A stretch of 19,279 bases of DNA, taken from the NCBI GenBank assembly GCA_001970855.1, contig LSSN01006020.1, forward strand, positions 1 to 19,279, given 5' to 3'. The translations under genes were made by a program, and so were the position numbers. Below the pieces are notes generated by a model. The model made no database searches. It saw only the letters and a program-made list of their open reading frames with translations, and was not told the DNA's origin. Below, one piece after another: positions 1-11,300 of this stretch (positions are counted from its first letter, which is position 1; every line of letters begins with the position of its first letter). Origin of the DNA: Smittium culicis (lineage: Eukaryota; Kickxellomycota; Harpellomycetes; Harpellales; Legeriomycetaceae).

Positions 1-395
1 ATTTTTTTAATATTTTTTTAACTTTTTAAATATTTTTTTATAGTTTTTTTTATACTTTTAAATTATGTTTAATAAACTCTGAATTAAATAAATATTTTTA
101 TATCTGTCTAAGAGTCAGATTAACTCTATTTCTGTTTGTTCAATTAACTTTTTCTGGTTTGGGTATCATTGATGTTTTAATTGCATGATTAACACGCGAA
201 AAAACCATATTCGAATTTTTTTTAGATATTTTCTGATAGGTTACTATTTTTTGATTATTTATAATATATTTTAAATGCCAGCTATTTAAAAAAAGTAATA
301 AAAAAAAAGAGAAAATAAAATTTAGTAATTTTTGAGCTTTTCTGAGTACATAACTGCAGCTTTATAAAAATATAAATAGAAAATCTACACTTGCT
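1..395. other. 5' flank of the BAR-domain gene, no gene seen
   Basis: AT-rich sequence dominated by T and A runs, with no open frame that looks coding on either strand. It probably contains the promoter and leader of the plus-strand BAR-domain gene whose ATG is at 396. A TATA-like stretch lies at about 365-380, very close to the ATG, so it may be part of the leader rather than a true TATA box. Confidence 0.5.
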
Positions 396-1589
396 ATGGA
401 GAAAGTGAATAAAATAACTCAAGATATAGGCAGCAGCGTTTCGCCATTCACTGAAATGGTCGGCAGCAACTTTGCTTCCCTCAAACAGGTAACATCATAT
501 TTTTTTTTTTCATCAACGTACTTTATTTTTTTTTATTTCGTTATTTATTACCACCTTTCAGTTTATTAGATCCATCACTTAAAATAAAACGCCCTAAATA
601 TTTGTTCAATATAGTATGCTTCACATAGTCTGTGGGCTCCTACGCACTCAACCGCCCTCCCAATCGAATTTACAACTTTGGAGACTGTAATTTACTTAAG
701 CACTTTTATAGTTTTACTTACATTTTTTATGCTTGAAAGTTCTGTTCACAAATTTGAGAATATAAAAATTTAAACTATTTCCGGAAATAATAAACAATAG
801 AAACTAAAGATTGTTAAAGATCTTTTCGATAACTTGGGTCGGGTTGGTAAACAGATGGCGGGTATGGATTTGATTTTCGATATTAACAGGGCAAAGAGTC
901 AGTTCTCAGACATCACAAACAATTTCAGTGGGAAACTGCTATCTCTGACAAACTACGGTTCTGGTAAAAGCGGCAAAGTTACAGTTAAGGAGAATATTGA
1001 TGGAATTTACACCTCCGTTTACAAGAGACTAGGCAGTGCCAGCATTGAAGAGTCCGAAAAAGTCGGTCTCGATTCGAGTCTTGGCTGTAGCTTGTTCAAG
1101 TTCGGTTCTATTGAAGATAATGTCGGCGAATATAAAAAAAAGCTGGTAAAAAAACTTTTATTCTTTATCAATGTAATAAATATTTTGTAGTTTAATTGTG
1201 TATCATTTTATTTGTTTTATGAACTGTTGCATTAGGAATCCAAGTACATTGAGCTACTAGTCGAAAAAACAGAGGACTTTTCGAACAAGACATTTAAAGA
1301 CGCATTAAACTCTAACAATCAAGTATTTGCGCTAAACAGCAAGCTCGATTCATTAAAGCAATCATTTGAAGGTTTATCTAATGAGGAAAAACGAGCTGCT
1401 GCGGAAGTAGAAATACGTTCAGCTGAAAAAGAGATGGAGTCGAGAATCCAAGAGTCTATCAAAAAAATGACGGAAATTCTGCAATCGCCCGACTTGATCG
1501 CATTACTGTCTGACACATCCTCAGCAATGCTAGATTTCTACACTAATGCTGGTAACCTCCTAGAAGACCTGAAGCCTGAATTGTCTTGA
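396..1589 (+). CDS. BAR-domain protein, Gvp36-like (3 exons)
   Basis: Modelled as exons 396-488, 801-1145 and 1236-1589, giving 263 residues. The donors are GTAACA and GTAAAA; the second acceptor is ATTAG, and phase 0 is kept at both junctions. The start of exon 2 is uncertain: AG at 799-800 or at 808-809 both keep the frame. The C-terminal half is alpha-helical and charged. Segments such as EVGLDSSLG-like text, then AEVEIRSAEKEMESRIQES, then a LEDLKPEL ending, match the layout of fungal BAR proteins of the Gvp36 type, in which the last helix ends in a similar 'L..LAPEV' motif. Members are about 250-330 residues and act at Golgi and endocytic membranes by sensing or making curvature. Family recognition is by eye and moderate. 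The neighbouring synaptojanin also acts on endocytic membranes, but gene adjacency in fungi is weak evidence for a shared function. Confidence 0.65.
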
Positions 1590-1660
1590 TAACTCTTTTA
1601 GAAAGAGCCAAATTCCTCCCTCCATTTTCCATTCTAATTCCACTAAAAAATAAAGCTACA

Positions 1661-1808
1661 TTTTTCTTTATTCATTCACAATTCAATACATTAATTTACA
1701 CGAATGCAATTTATCTCTTTATCAAGTATATTAATTTTTCTTTATTCATTCACAACTCAATACCACAATTTAGACAAATGCAATTTATGTTTTTATCAAG
1801 TATATTTA
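1661..1808. repeat. 74-bp tandem duplication, two copies
   Basis: Copy 1 (1661-1734) and copy 2 (1735-1808) start with the same tttttctttattcattcaca and both end in tttatcaagtatatt; roughly ten differences lie between them. The period is 74 bases. It sits just after the BAR gene stop and looks like a simple, partly diverged local duplication. Confidence 0.85.
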
Positions 1809-2117
1809 TTATATATTACTTTATTTTAATATTATTCTAACAGGCCTGCTGTTATTAATATAAGCTTGATCCAGTAGCCTAGCAATATTTTTGATAGCTT
1901 GCTCTTAATAGGTTCGCTCTCCTCATCTCGAATTTTCGCTGTTTATTGCGAAATTTTTTCTCCCCAAGCGATTCTTCCTAAATATTGCTCATACTTACTA
2001 TTCGCTGTTTATTATACATTTTCTCAAAGTGATGCATCCAGCTATTGGGCAAAACTCCATATTGAAATTCGTAGTGTATAAATAGGCGCGATTTACTCTT
2101 ATATTGAGAACATGGTT

Positions 2118-2150
2118 GCCAATAGATGTCTATCCAAACTATCTATTGGC
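2118..2150. promoter_or_regulatory. Inverted CCAAT repeat (10-bp arms)
   Basis: GCCAATAGAT at 2118-2127 is the exact reverse complement of ATCTATTGGC at 2141-2150, separated by 13 bases. Each arm carries a CCAAT pentamer, and a third (ATTGG) lies near 2175. CCAAT is the core site of the fungal HAP/NF-Y complex. The site lies about 450 bp upstream of the synaptojanin ATG, a plausible promoter position. The palindrome is seen directly; the regulatory role is inferred. Confidence 0.45.
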
Positions 2151-2594
2151 TAAAAAAGGAGTCCAGATACGTTATTGGCTACTCACTTTACAGGCGTATG
2201 GTTAGAATTCGAGTTTTTGGAACTTTTTTATACACTTTTTTATTTATAGCAAAGTTTTTTAGTGATTCTAGTAAATTCGTGAATATATTTGTTGCTTAAA
2301 CCTTATTTTTGCTTCTTTCTAAGTAAAATTTGTTTCTGCTTTATCTTATTGCTTCATTATTTGTATTAGTTCAACCGGTGTATTTTTACTTTTAAAATAT
2401 TCCTGAATTCTCTGCCAATCTCTCCTCTGGCTACCATCGTGCCCAAGCAATTCAAATTCTTAATTTCAACCCCCAACCTCCAATTTCCTCTTCAACTATT
2501 TTCCTATTTAAGACTTTGATTTTTTATCTTTGTTTTCAAATACGATATTTAAGCATAGGCTATCAAGTTTCTCTAATTCTTGGATATTTACCAA

Positions 2595-5500
2595 ATGAAC
2601 CGTTTCTTAGTGCTTGTCGGCAGAAATCCTCGCTCAGTTGCCCTTATACCTATAGAGCATCCTCAAAAAACACAAGATAAAAAAGCACTTCTTATCAAAA
2701 AAAGTTCGGATGTTAATAACGAACCTGATAAATCTTTCATAGACATAGATTATCTCTCTCTTGATAGCCAATTCTCCGAGTTTGAATACCTGGACATTGA
2801 TCCCATCTATGGAACTGCTGGTCTAATTGAATATGAAAATGGTAATATTCCCCTTATTATATTATCATTTGCGCCCCACGTTCTAACAAGATTATAATTT
2901 CGCTTTCGAGTTTTTCAGTCTTAAATTGTATCCATCCTCTGTGAATAATTCCCATTGTCTCTCAAAAAAAAATTCTAATAATTTCATCTGTATTTACTTT
3001 CCATTTATTAGATTCTTTTCTGATTTTAATAACTCAAGTTTCTAAGGTTCCAAGCTGCGAAAAAGATATTTATAAAGTTCGCCAAGTCAAGCTTGTATCT
3101 CTAACAACCGAGATTTTTGACTATTCGCCAAACGATCTATACACAGAGCAATTCGCAAACTCATACACTTACGTTCCATTAACTCCTGACCAAGAAGCAG
3201 ATCTAAATTACCTGGTCAGAAACTTCAATTGCAAACATAAAACTTCACTCTCCGTTTCTGTTGATTATAAACACCCTTGCTCGACTTTAATCGACTTTTT
3301 AGAAAAGGGTACCATGTATTTTTCCCACAGCTATGAGCTTACCAAAACGGTACAAGCTCTACAACTCGAAAAAGAACTCTCTAACTCGATTCAAAATTCA
3401 AACTTTCCTCCACACAATAGTGACGCCTCAATTAATGTCTATCCGAACTCTCCTAAAAGTATGTCTATCAACAAATTCCGTTGGAACGAATTCCTTCTCA
3501 AAGTTTTCATCCAGTTTTCAAGAAGATTACCTCCAAATATTCTTACCAGCTTTAATAACTCAAATTTCACAACTTCCTTAGTCCAAGGTTACGTTGGCTG
3601 CGTACTTCGTAATTTAAGCAATCAATCCGAGTATACCCCGAATAATAATAGTAGCAACGCTGATATTCTCTCAATAATGGTAATCTCAAGGCTAAGCTCC
3701 AGAAGGATTGGAACCCGTTTCTTAACAAGAGGTGTGGATGATTCTGGAAATGTTGCTAACAACTGCCAAACTGAAGTTATTATATCCACTAAAACCTGGA
3801 TCTTTAGCTATGTCCAAATCCGTGGAAGTATTCCTCTTTTTTGGAATCAGCAAGGTCTACAAATTGGTTCTCATAAACTCCAGCTCTCTAGATCCCTAGA
3901 TGCTAGTCTCCCTGCTACAAAAAGGCATTTTGGCGAGTTGATCTCTGATTATGGAAAAATTCACATCATCAACTTGGTTAAATCCAATCTTAACGGAAAT
4001 TTTGCCGATTTAGGATCTATAAACTTAAATTACATCAATAACGGCTGTAATATCGGTGAAGTTGAGCTGGGGATTTGCTATGAACATGCTCTTTCTAAGC
4101 TCAATTTATCCGAGTTTGTTGGTTACACTGGATACAACTTTCATGAAATGGTCAAAGGTGGTCAATTTGGTAATTTGAAATCTCTGATAAACAGCTTAGT
4201 TTCAGTTATTGATAGGCAAAAGTTCTTTTTCAAATGGATAGGCCCTAATTTTGAAAAAGTCGAGTCTTACCAAGTTGGAGTCTTGCGAACTAATTGCCTT
4301 GACTGCCTTGATAGAACAAACGTCATTCAAAGTGAAATGGCTCGTTATGTAACTTATCTCGTATTATCTGAATATCTCACTGACCAAATTGCTATAAATA
4401 GCAATGAAACCGATACTGATTTAAGAAAATTACTAGCTGAAAGCGGAAACGCTTTAAGTATGCTTTACACCGGAACTTCTGCCCTAAAAGACCAAGTCAC
4501 TGTCACTGGTAAATCTGGCTTAGCAGGAATTTTTAGTGATGCCTCTAAATCTATTGGTAGATTTGTTCAAGGAAATTTCGGGGATAAAAATAAGCAAGTT
4601 GTCATTGATGTGATGACTGTAAGTTTTGGATATTTATAGCATTTAAGCTTCATAATTTTAATATCTAACTACTTATTAAATTTTCAAAAATAGGGAAATA
4701 ACTCAAAATTCGGTTCATCAAAGGAACTGTTCTTTAAAGGCCCAGATTACAACCAGTTCAAAGATGTTTTAGACTCAAAAATTAATTTGTCCAAGGCTCA
4801 TAAAAAATTATCAATCTTTACAACAACTTTCAATGCTGCAGGTCTTATGTATAATGGAATAGGTTTAGGCAATTGGCTCGGCTACGAAAGGCAAAATGAC
4901 AGCGATATACTACTTATTTCATTACAAGAGGTTGTGGAATTAAACGTCTCTAGTGTTATTAGCGCAGATATAACAAACCGAGTTAATTGGATAGGAGCGA
5001 TTTTAAATTATTTGAACAGTTCAGGAAGTGAAGAGTACATTCTAGTTTCTAGCGAACAGTTAGTTGGTATATGTTGTATAGTAATAGCCAAACTATCTGT
5101 AATTGAGCTTTTATCGAATATAGATATGAATAAAGTAAAAACTGGAATGGTCGCAGGAATTAGCGGAAATAAAGGTGCTATTGGGTGCAAATTGACTCTT
5201 GGAAAAAAACATAATATTTTCTTTGTTGCTGCACATTTAACTAGTGGTGCAAGTAAAGAAATTGACAGAAATAGTGACTACAATTATATTACTAACAACT
5301 TGCAAACATCAGGATCTGATCTGGTTATTTGGGCAGGCGATTTAAATTACAGGCTAGATTTGCCATCATCTTTTGACGCACAAGAACTAATCAAGAAAAA
5401 AAACTATGCAAGCTTAGTTTTATTTGATCAATTGAGCTATCAAATGAATAATGGCGCCATTTTCAAAGGTGGGTATAAAGAACAATTAATTGAATTTTGT

Positions 5501-5782
5501 CCGACTTATAAATTTGTAAAGGGAACAAGCGATTACGACATTAGAGCTGACGTGCCAAGAGTTCCGTCATATACAGATCGTATACTTTACAATCAAATAA
5601 GCAAAGAATTGCAAACAAGACAATTGAACTATTACTGTTGTGATACATTTTTGTTCAGTGATCATAAGCCTGTATGTTCAATATTTGAAATTGAATTTGA
5701 TTATGATGTTTATGAAGTTTCATTTCCCAATTCTTCTGTAAATTATGAGCTAGCATGTTTGGAATTGCACTATGGCAGCTGA
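2595..5782 (+). CDS. INP52/INP53: Synaptojanin-like phosphoinositide phosphatase (Sac1 + 5-phosphatase)
   Basis: Exons 2595-2841, 3012-4618 and 4694-5782 give 980 residues. Introns are 170 bp (GTAATA...TTATTAG) and 75 bp (GTAAGT...AATAG, with CTAAC 22 bases before the acceptor). Joining exon 1 (phase 1) to exon 2 restores the Sac1 strand DSFLILIT. The N-terminal Sac1 domain has FLTRGVDDSGNVAN, SYVQIRGSIPLFW and the active site CLDCLDRT (about residues 511-518), with Cys and Arg of CX5R both present. The 5-phosphatase domain (about 655-950) carries LQEVVELN, GNKG, AGDLNYR (about 833-838), PSYTDRIL (about 909-916) and SDHKPV (about 940). It should dephosphorylate PI(3)P, PI(4)P and PI(3,5)P2 through Sac1 and PI(4,5)P2 through the 5-phosphatase, at endocytic sites and the Golgi/endosome. 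Intact Sac1 residues favour Inp52/Inp53 over Inp51, whose Sac1 is inactive. The protein ends about 35 residues after SDHKPV, without the proline-rich tail of many relatives. ATG 2595 is the first in frame. Confidence 0.95.
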
Positions 5783-6118
5783 TTTTGACTGTACTTGTAT
5801 CGTAATATGAATGTGAACATTCTTCTTGCCATACTGTGGATTTTTAGCAACAAAGGTTACATTAAAAGCAATAAATATCAATACTTTATTAATAGACACA
5901 AAGCATACGTATCTTTTTTTTTTTGTATATTATTAAAATTATAAGTTAATAAAAATTTACTTTTAAAAATAATTTATCTATTAGCTCAATGTTTTTTTCT
6001 TTTTTTTTTTTCTATAAAAAAAAATATGGCTTGCAAGCAAGCAAGAAAAAAAAAAATAATATGAAAAACCAAAAAATAAAAAAGTCCATATTAAAATTAT
6101 AAGAATAAGACGAGAGAA
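5783..6118. other. Convergent 3' intergenic region
   Basis: Lies between the stop of synaptojanin (plus) and the stop of prefoldin 5 (minus), so it holds two 3' untranslated regions. AATAAA occurs near 5869, shortly after the synaptojanin stop, and is a likely polyadenylation signal. Long T and A tracts follow at about 5915-5925 and 5996-6030. No gene is visible. Confidence 0.6.
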
Positions 6119-6625
6119 TTATTTTGAGGCGCTTGCAGCTTGGGCAGACGCTATAGCTTTTTGTTGCATGATTTCCACTAGCGCTTTGAGATTCTTTTGC
6201 TTTTCAGTTATATTTGCTAACAACTTGTCGCTATTCTGCTGGATGTATTCGATCTTCTTGTTGTAGAACACTTTAGCAGCAGCCAAGTTCTTTTCGACAA
6301 AGTACCCAGTTCCGACATCAACCAGTACTTTGTCCTCGTTTTTCAAAGTTCCGCGCACATACAGCGAATTTGTGAGTGGAACAAGCACTTTTTGCTCGGT
6401 AGAAAGGGAGGAGGAGTCGGATTTGGAGTCTGGAATCAAATTGGGTTCGATCGTAGAAAGGCACGAATTGCATTCAATAAATGACGATTGCGCGCGCTTT
6501 AGTTTCGAGTACAGATTAGTTAGATTCGAAATATCATCGTCAAACTGCTCTTTAAGCGAATTGAGCTGCTGAAGTGATAGATCCTCGATTTTGATTTGCT
6601 GTTGCAGTTTCGTATCGGTACTCAT
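6119..6625 (-). CDS. GIM5: Prefoldin subunit 5 (alpha-type)
   Basis: Single-exon gene of 168 residues; the ATG is at 6623-6625 and the stop at 6119-6121. Prefoldin is the hexameric jellyfish-shaped cochaperone in the cytosol that captures nascent actin and tubulin and hands them to the CCT chaperonin. Subunit 5 is one of its two alpha-type subunits. The sequence shows the expected plan: an N-terminal coiled coil (about residues 15-60, with LQQLNSLKEQFDDDI), a central beta-hairpin region with VLVPLTNSLYVRG and VLVDVGTGYFVEK (about 80-112), then a second coiled coil (about 113-160) ending in an Ala/Gln-rich tail. The PLT-SLYV and DVGTGY-VEK strings are highly characteristic of PFD5. A short Ser/Asp-rich linker at about 66-76 looks slightly longer than usual. 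Length fits the family (about 150-165). It converges with synaptojanin and has no evident functional link to it. Confidence 0.95.
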   Translation of the reverse strand: MSTDTKLQQQIKIEDLSLQQLNSLKEQFDDDISNLTNLYSKLKRAQSSFIECNSCLSTIEPNLIPDSKSDSSSLSTEQKVLVPLTNSLYVRGTLKNEDKVLVDVGTGYFVEKNLAAAKVFYNKKIEYIQQNSDKLLANITEKQKNLKALVEIMQQKAIASAQAASASK

Positions 6626-7424
6626 TTTTGGGTATTTGTTTACTTGATGCTTTTATAAAGTTTATATGGTTTGATTTATTGTAACATAGATTTCTTATTA
6701 CCAGCTTGGTATATATTTTCTTTTAATATGTTTTTTTTTTAGCCAAATTATTGTACGCTATTGTTTTTTTTTAGGGAATTTTATTTGATTGATGTAGATA
6801 AAAAAATAAAAGTGCGGGAGATGATTGGAGTACTGATTATTAACTAATACATGTTATTGGTAAAGAATTCTGAAATAATCAATAATTTTCAATAATTGGC
6901 TCTGTTATTTCAATTTTTCAACAAATTTGCCAATAGATTCAATTAATTAAATTTAGATCTATTTCTCAATTTCGAATGAGGTTTTGAGACTATAAGTAGC
7001 TTTAATCATTAGTTTTTATGGAATAGAGAACAAGTTAATATTATTATAAATAGAATCATTATTCAGTTATATTATAAGATTAGTCATAATCCATACACTC
7101 TTCCACTAATAGTATGTAATTTACCACATATAGTACAATGATATAATTTAAATTTAACTTTTAAGCTGTTTTTACCTCTATAAAATCAACTTTTTTTATT
7201 CATTCAGTTAATTATATTTAGTTTTAATATTTTACAAATATAAAATTTTTTGGGTGAAGTAAGTATCTTTTTAATTTGAAAGAATAAAAAAAGCATTATG
7301 TGCATAATACTAACTAAAAATAAAAAAAATAAGCTATTAACTAATTGTAAAGATTATTTTTTTCCAATAAAAAATCATGAGTACAGTTATTGTTGAACAT
7401 GAACTTGTAAATTTGACTCCAAAA

Positions 7425-7486
<62 letters not shown>

Positions 7487-8328
7487 GTAGGCTTGCTGGT
7501 ATATTTTACACTAAATATCATAATGTTTTTTTATTGGGTCTGAACAGTGTCATGCCTTAGATCAATCAATCACGTATTTTTTTTTTTGTTTTTTGGATCT
7601 TTAGTTAGCGCTTTGGCTTCAAGCACTGATATTGGCAAACTTGATTCGATTTTTTCAACTTGCATTTATTTTAATACTTGAAATTAGTTACCACTTAACA
7701 CTGAAAATGATTTTGCGTATAGTACTACTTATATGCGATTGCGTAGAAGCTTAGCTCGATTTTTTCGAACTTTTGCTGAGCCATCAGTAGATTTTTTTTT
7801 TTTTTTTGATCCTGAGCTTTTGTATTTCCTCATAACGATTTAACTTGCTATTATTATAGTTATGATACAACTATCTGCTTATTGACTAAGTGGTTTAGAG
7901 AAAAACCAACCGAGTAAATTTATATCAATTCGGTGTAATGTTGTCAATTTTAGTGTTTTTTTACTTATATCAGAAAATTTGTAAATTTTTAACATGTATC
8001 CTTTAAGAGTACATACCTATCTAAAAAAATAATAAAAATTTTGATTTAAAAACGTCAAAAATTAATGTTGATATTAATAGTAATGTAAAATTTTCTAAAG
8101 AAAAAAACAATTGCGTATTTTAAATAATTGAAAATTGAAGAGACAAGAAAGTACAGAAACGGGCGATTTTATTTTGAAAATAAAAAGTTTATTTAGTATG
8201 ATTAAAAAAAGAATGTTAATAAGAAATGTTAATTGATAGATGGTAAATAAAATAAAACAAAACAATGGAAACATAGGCTAGTAGCTAGGAATAAAAAAAA
8301 AAAGTCAAGTTCGTCTTTAATTTTTTTT
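6626..8328. other. 1.7-kb AT-rich intergenic region
   Basis: The region runs from the start of prefoldin 5 (transcribed leftwards) to the 3' end of the ChAPs gene, so it holds one promoter and one 3' region. It contains a long (ATT)n microsatellite (7431-7486), T runs of 16 or more bases near 7793, and many stop codons in all frames. I found no tRNA-like B box, no U6-like sequence and no coding-looking frame. Two related strings with cgattttttc occur near 7647 and 7758, too short to interpret. Confidence 0.55.
7431..7486. repeat. (ATT)n microsatellite
   Basis: An uninterrupted ATT trinucleotide run of 56 bases, between 18 and 19 units, preceded by a T run. A simple sequence repeat in non-coding DNA, likely polymorphic in length. 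Confidence 0.97.
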
Positions 8329-11300
8329 TTACCAGTTGTATCCAGATGTTTGGAATTCTTGAGAGTAAGAAATATATTTGGATGCAAGTTTAAAAACGAG
8401 GGGTTTCAAGTTCATGCTGATAATTGTGTTTTGGACTTTGCTTAACCCATATTTATCGATAAGGGATAAGATTTGCTCACAAACAAAAGTAGGGTAGATG
8501 CTATCGTTGTACCAGCGATCCATGTAAACAATAATCCAGATTATGGCGTCGAGAGACTCTTTAAATTCAGAGTCGCTATATGGTTTGACAAGACCTAAAT
8601 TTGCGGAATCTTCTTCAATAGAAGAGTCCGAGGTAAGTGGTTTAGAGTGAAGGGTAAGCAATTGAATCCAGGAGTGGAAGCTGAAGCGGTATTCAATGGA
8701 CATAGTGAATGCAGACTTAGATTCTTCAAAGTGGTTAAGTCTGAAAGAGACGTCACCAAGAGCTTCCCATTCAAGCTGGGTATGTCTAGCTAAAATAGGT
8801 TTCCCTGTTGCTTTTAAATGGTACATTTCAGTTCTCCACATAGTGTAAATGCGTAAATCTTCATATAAAACCATGAAAAGGTTGTCGAGCCATCTTTCAC
8901 ATAATCTCTTGGGTCCAGAAAATTCTGTATCGATAGCAGGCTTATCATCTGCAGAAGAAATTGATTCAAGGGCATCATCGTCATTAACAGAAGAGGTGAT
9001 ATACGAGTCTTCATCAGCTCCGTCATTTTGAGGGATTTTTGGTCCTTTTTTGTTTTTTTTATTTTTCTTACCTTTTCTTGGAGTACCAACTTCAGCGGCT
9101 TGAACAGAATCGGTAGCTTCAGTGCTATCAGCAGCATCAGACGCATCAGCAGCCCCGCTATTTTCAGGCACGTCAGGTTGATCGGGAAGGATGGACGTTT
9201 CTTCAGCAGTATCTGCTGAGACTGTGACATCAATGTTCTCAGATTCCACGATAGCATTAGATTCTTCAGCTTTTTTATCAGAATCGACTGGTTCAATAGA
9301 TTCTGAATTTTCGGCTATAATTTCTGTGCTAGTAGGCTCGGTAGACATAATATCATCATGAGATTCAATGGTGGATGGGACATCAGCGATTTCTGGAATG
9401 GATTCTGGTTCAGCTAATTTTTGAATAGGTTCCGATTTATTTTCATCGTCGAGACTAATAGAGGTAAAGCCTTCTTGGAGTTGAGTTTCAGTATCGTTTA
9501 AAGACGATGAAGGTTGAGCTTCCGAGCTGGTAGCTTTTTCAGAGGTATTGTTTTTAGAGTTAATTTCAGCGCTAATGGATTCTGAGACCAAGTTAGACAT
9601 ATCAGATGAAGGAATTTTTGACTCTTTAACAATGGATGATTCAGGTTTGTTTACAGTAGTTAGTGGGCTTTCAGTTGATATAGCAGAAGGTTGATTTACA
9701 TCTGACTCAGTATTGGCGGCTGAGCTTGCAGTATGATTCTCGTTATCTATTTCGGGGATAGATTCAAGATTGGATGGGAGGACGGTTGATTCATCAGATA
9801 AAGGTAATTGTGGGGTAGATGATGGGTCAGTAGTTGTGTTACTGCGGTATTCCTCTTCCATTACGAAAGCGGAGCTGCGAAGTCTTAAGAGTTCATCCCA
9901 ACCAATTTCATCAACAATGGAAGTTAGAAGTTGGTAAGCTTTTTTGAAGGTACCTTTAAGGCCTTTAGCAGGGAGTTTTAAAAGACCGCTTTTTTCATTT
10001 GTTTGGATTTCAGCGGCCAAGGACATTCTTTCAGAAGAAAAGCTTTTTGAGGGGTTAGTTGGTGTGGCAAGAGTAGGGGTAGAAGATGAAGCGACAACGG
10101 GAGAAGAAACGTCGCCCAAATCATAGCCAGCAGATGCGTCATTGCGGATAGGCTGGGAGATAGATTTGAAAGGGGGTACGCGAGGGAATTCCATTTCGGA
10201 AAAGGTGAACATGGGGCAGCTGTTGAGGGTGAGTAAAGCTTGGATATAATTTTTTTTGGCAATTAAAACTTCAACCAAGATGGACCATGGGATGAATTCA
10301 GAAGGAGCCAAACGAACGGCTTGCTCGGCAATAATAAGGGCAGCATCTAACTCACCTTTAGCGAGTAGGAATTTTGCTTGAACAACCAAAAGTCTGTGGC
10401 TTGTTGGCAGACGTTTAATTGAAGAATAGAGGGTTTTAATGGCACTGGTTTCCATGTTTCCGGAAATTTGAGCTTGTGCAATGATAGAGTATACTTCAGG
10501 TTCTTTTTCAGCAAAGGGGACTAAAAAGGCGGCAAGTTTTTCGTGCTTTTTAGCGCCATAAAAATACTTTTCCAAGGCATCAATCAAGTGATTGCAGGTA
10601 TGTGTAGCAATTTGGGTTTCAGAGTTGGAGCCTAGTTGCCAGCCTTCCCAAAAAAGGGAGGAGACAGAGTTTAAGAATCTGATTTCGTGTTTGAGGTTGG
10701 GGATAGGGGGTAGTCTACGCAAAATTGGTAATAGATATCCTTCCTCTTCCGAGTAAGTAATTGCACGTAAGGCAGCGCTAAGCCCACATTCAATCCATTC
10801 TTGTTCGTCAGGCTCTAATCTGTCACCTTGGGGAGTGACGACATATGCATCAACGCCACCAGGGATTCTGATTTGAACTCTGATATCACGGCGCGAGAAT
10901 GCGTTATAACAGCTATGTATAAAAAATTTATTGAAGGTAGGGCAATTAATAAAATGCCAAAATAAAATATTGAACTAACGGAGCGGTTAAATTTAAAAAA
11001 GAAATTAAAAAGGCAAATGAAAGGGATCAAAAAAATTACCAGTAAGTTCCATTCTGAATTTTCCAGCTACTACCTTTGCCAAACCAACCAGAGACTTCTT
11101 CCTAATAAAAAAATAGAGGATTAATAAGGTTAAAATAATAATTTAAAGAAAAATTTAAGCGAAATGGCGATAGAGAAGAAAAGATTACTAGAGAGTATGT
11201 TAGAGAGTTGATATAAGCGGCAAGACTGGCGGAGGAAGAGGAGTCGACGCCCAGTACATGGTGGACGCTACTTTCCTGTTAGAGGTAAAAATTAAGAAAG

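Larger units (their letters stand above)
1590..2594. other. Intergenic region between BAR gene and synaptojanin
   Basis: About 1 kb without a convincing gene. It holds a 74-bp tandem duplication (1661-1808), two near-copies of the string ttcgctgtttatt near 1932 and 2001, and a CCAAT-containing inverted repeat (2118-2150) with another ATTGG near 2175. From about 2430 to 2560 the plus strand becomes strongly pyrimidine-rich, which looks like the CT-rich leader or core promoter of the synaptojanin gene starting at 2595. Short open frames here have low-complexity translations and I do not call them. Confidence 0.5.

Noticed and set aside
1586..1840. 84-codon plus-strand frame after the BAR gene
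   Set aside because: Phe/Ile-rich translation produced by AT-rich DNA and the 74-bp duplication; no ATG-led, protein-like composition.
1899..2081. 60-codon plus-strand frame in the spacer before synaptojanin
   Set aside because: No ATG near the start, no splice partner and no recognisable motif.
7540..7900. Possible small RNA gene with T-run terminators
   Set aside because: No tRNA B box, snoRNA box pair or U6-like sequence could be read; T runs are common throughout this spacer.
8814..9296. 160-codon minus-strand frame inside the ChAPs gene
   Set aside because: Shadow frame of the low-complexity Ser/Glu-rich region; the main frame is continuous through it.
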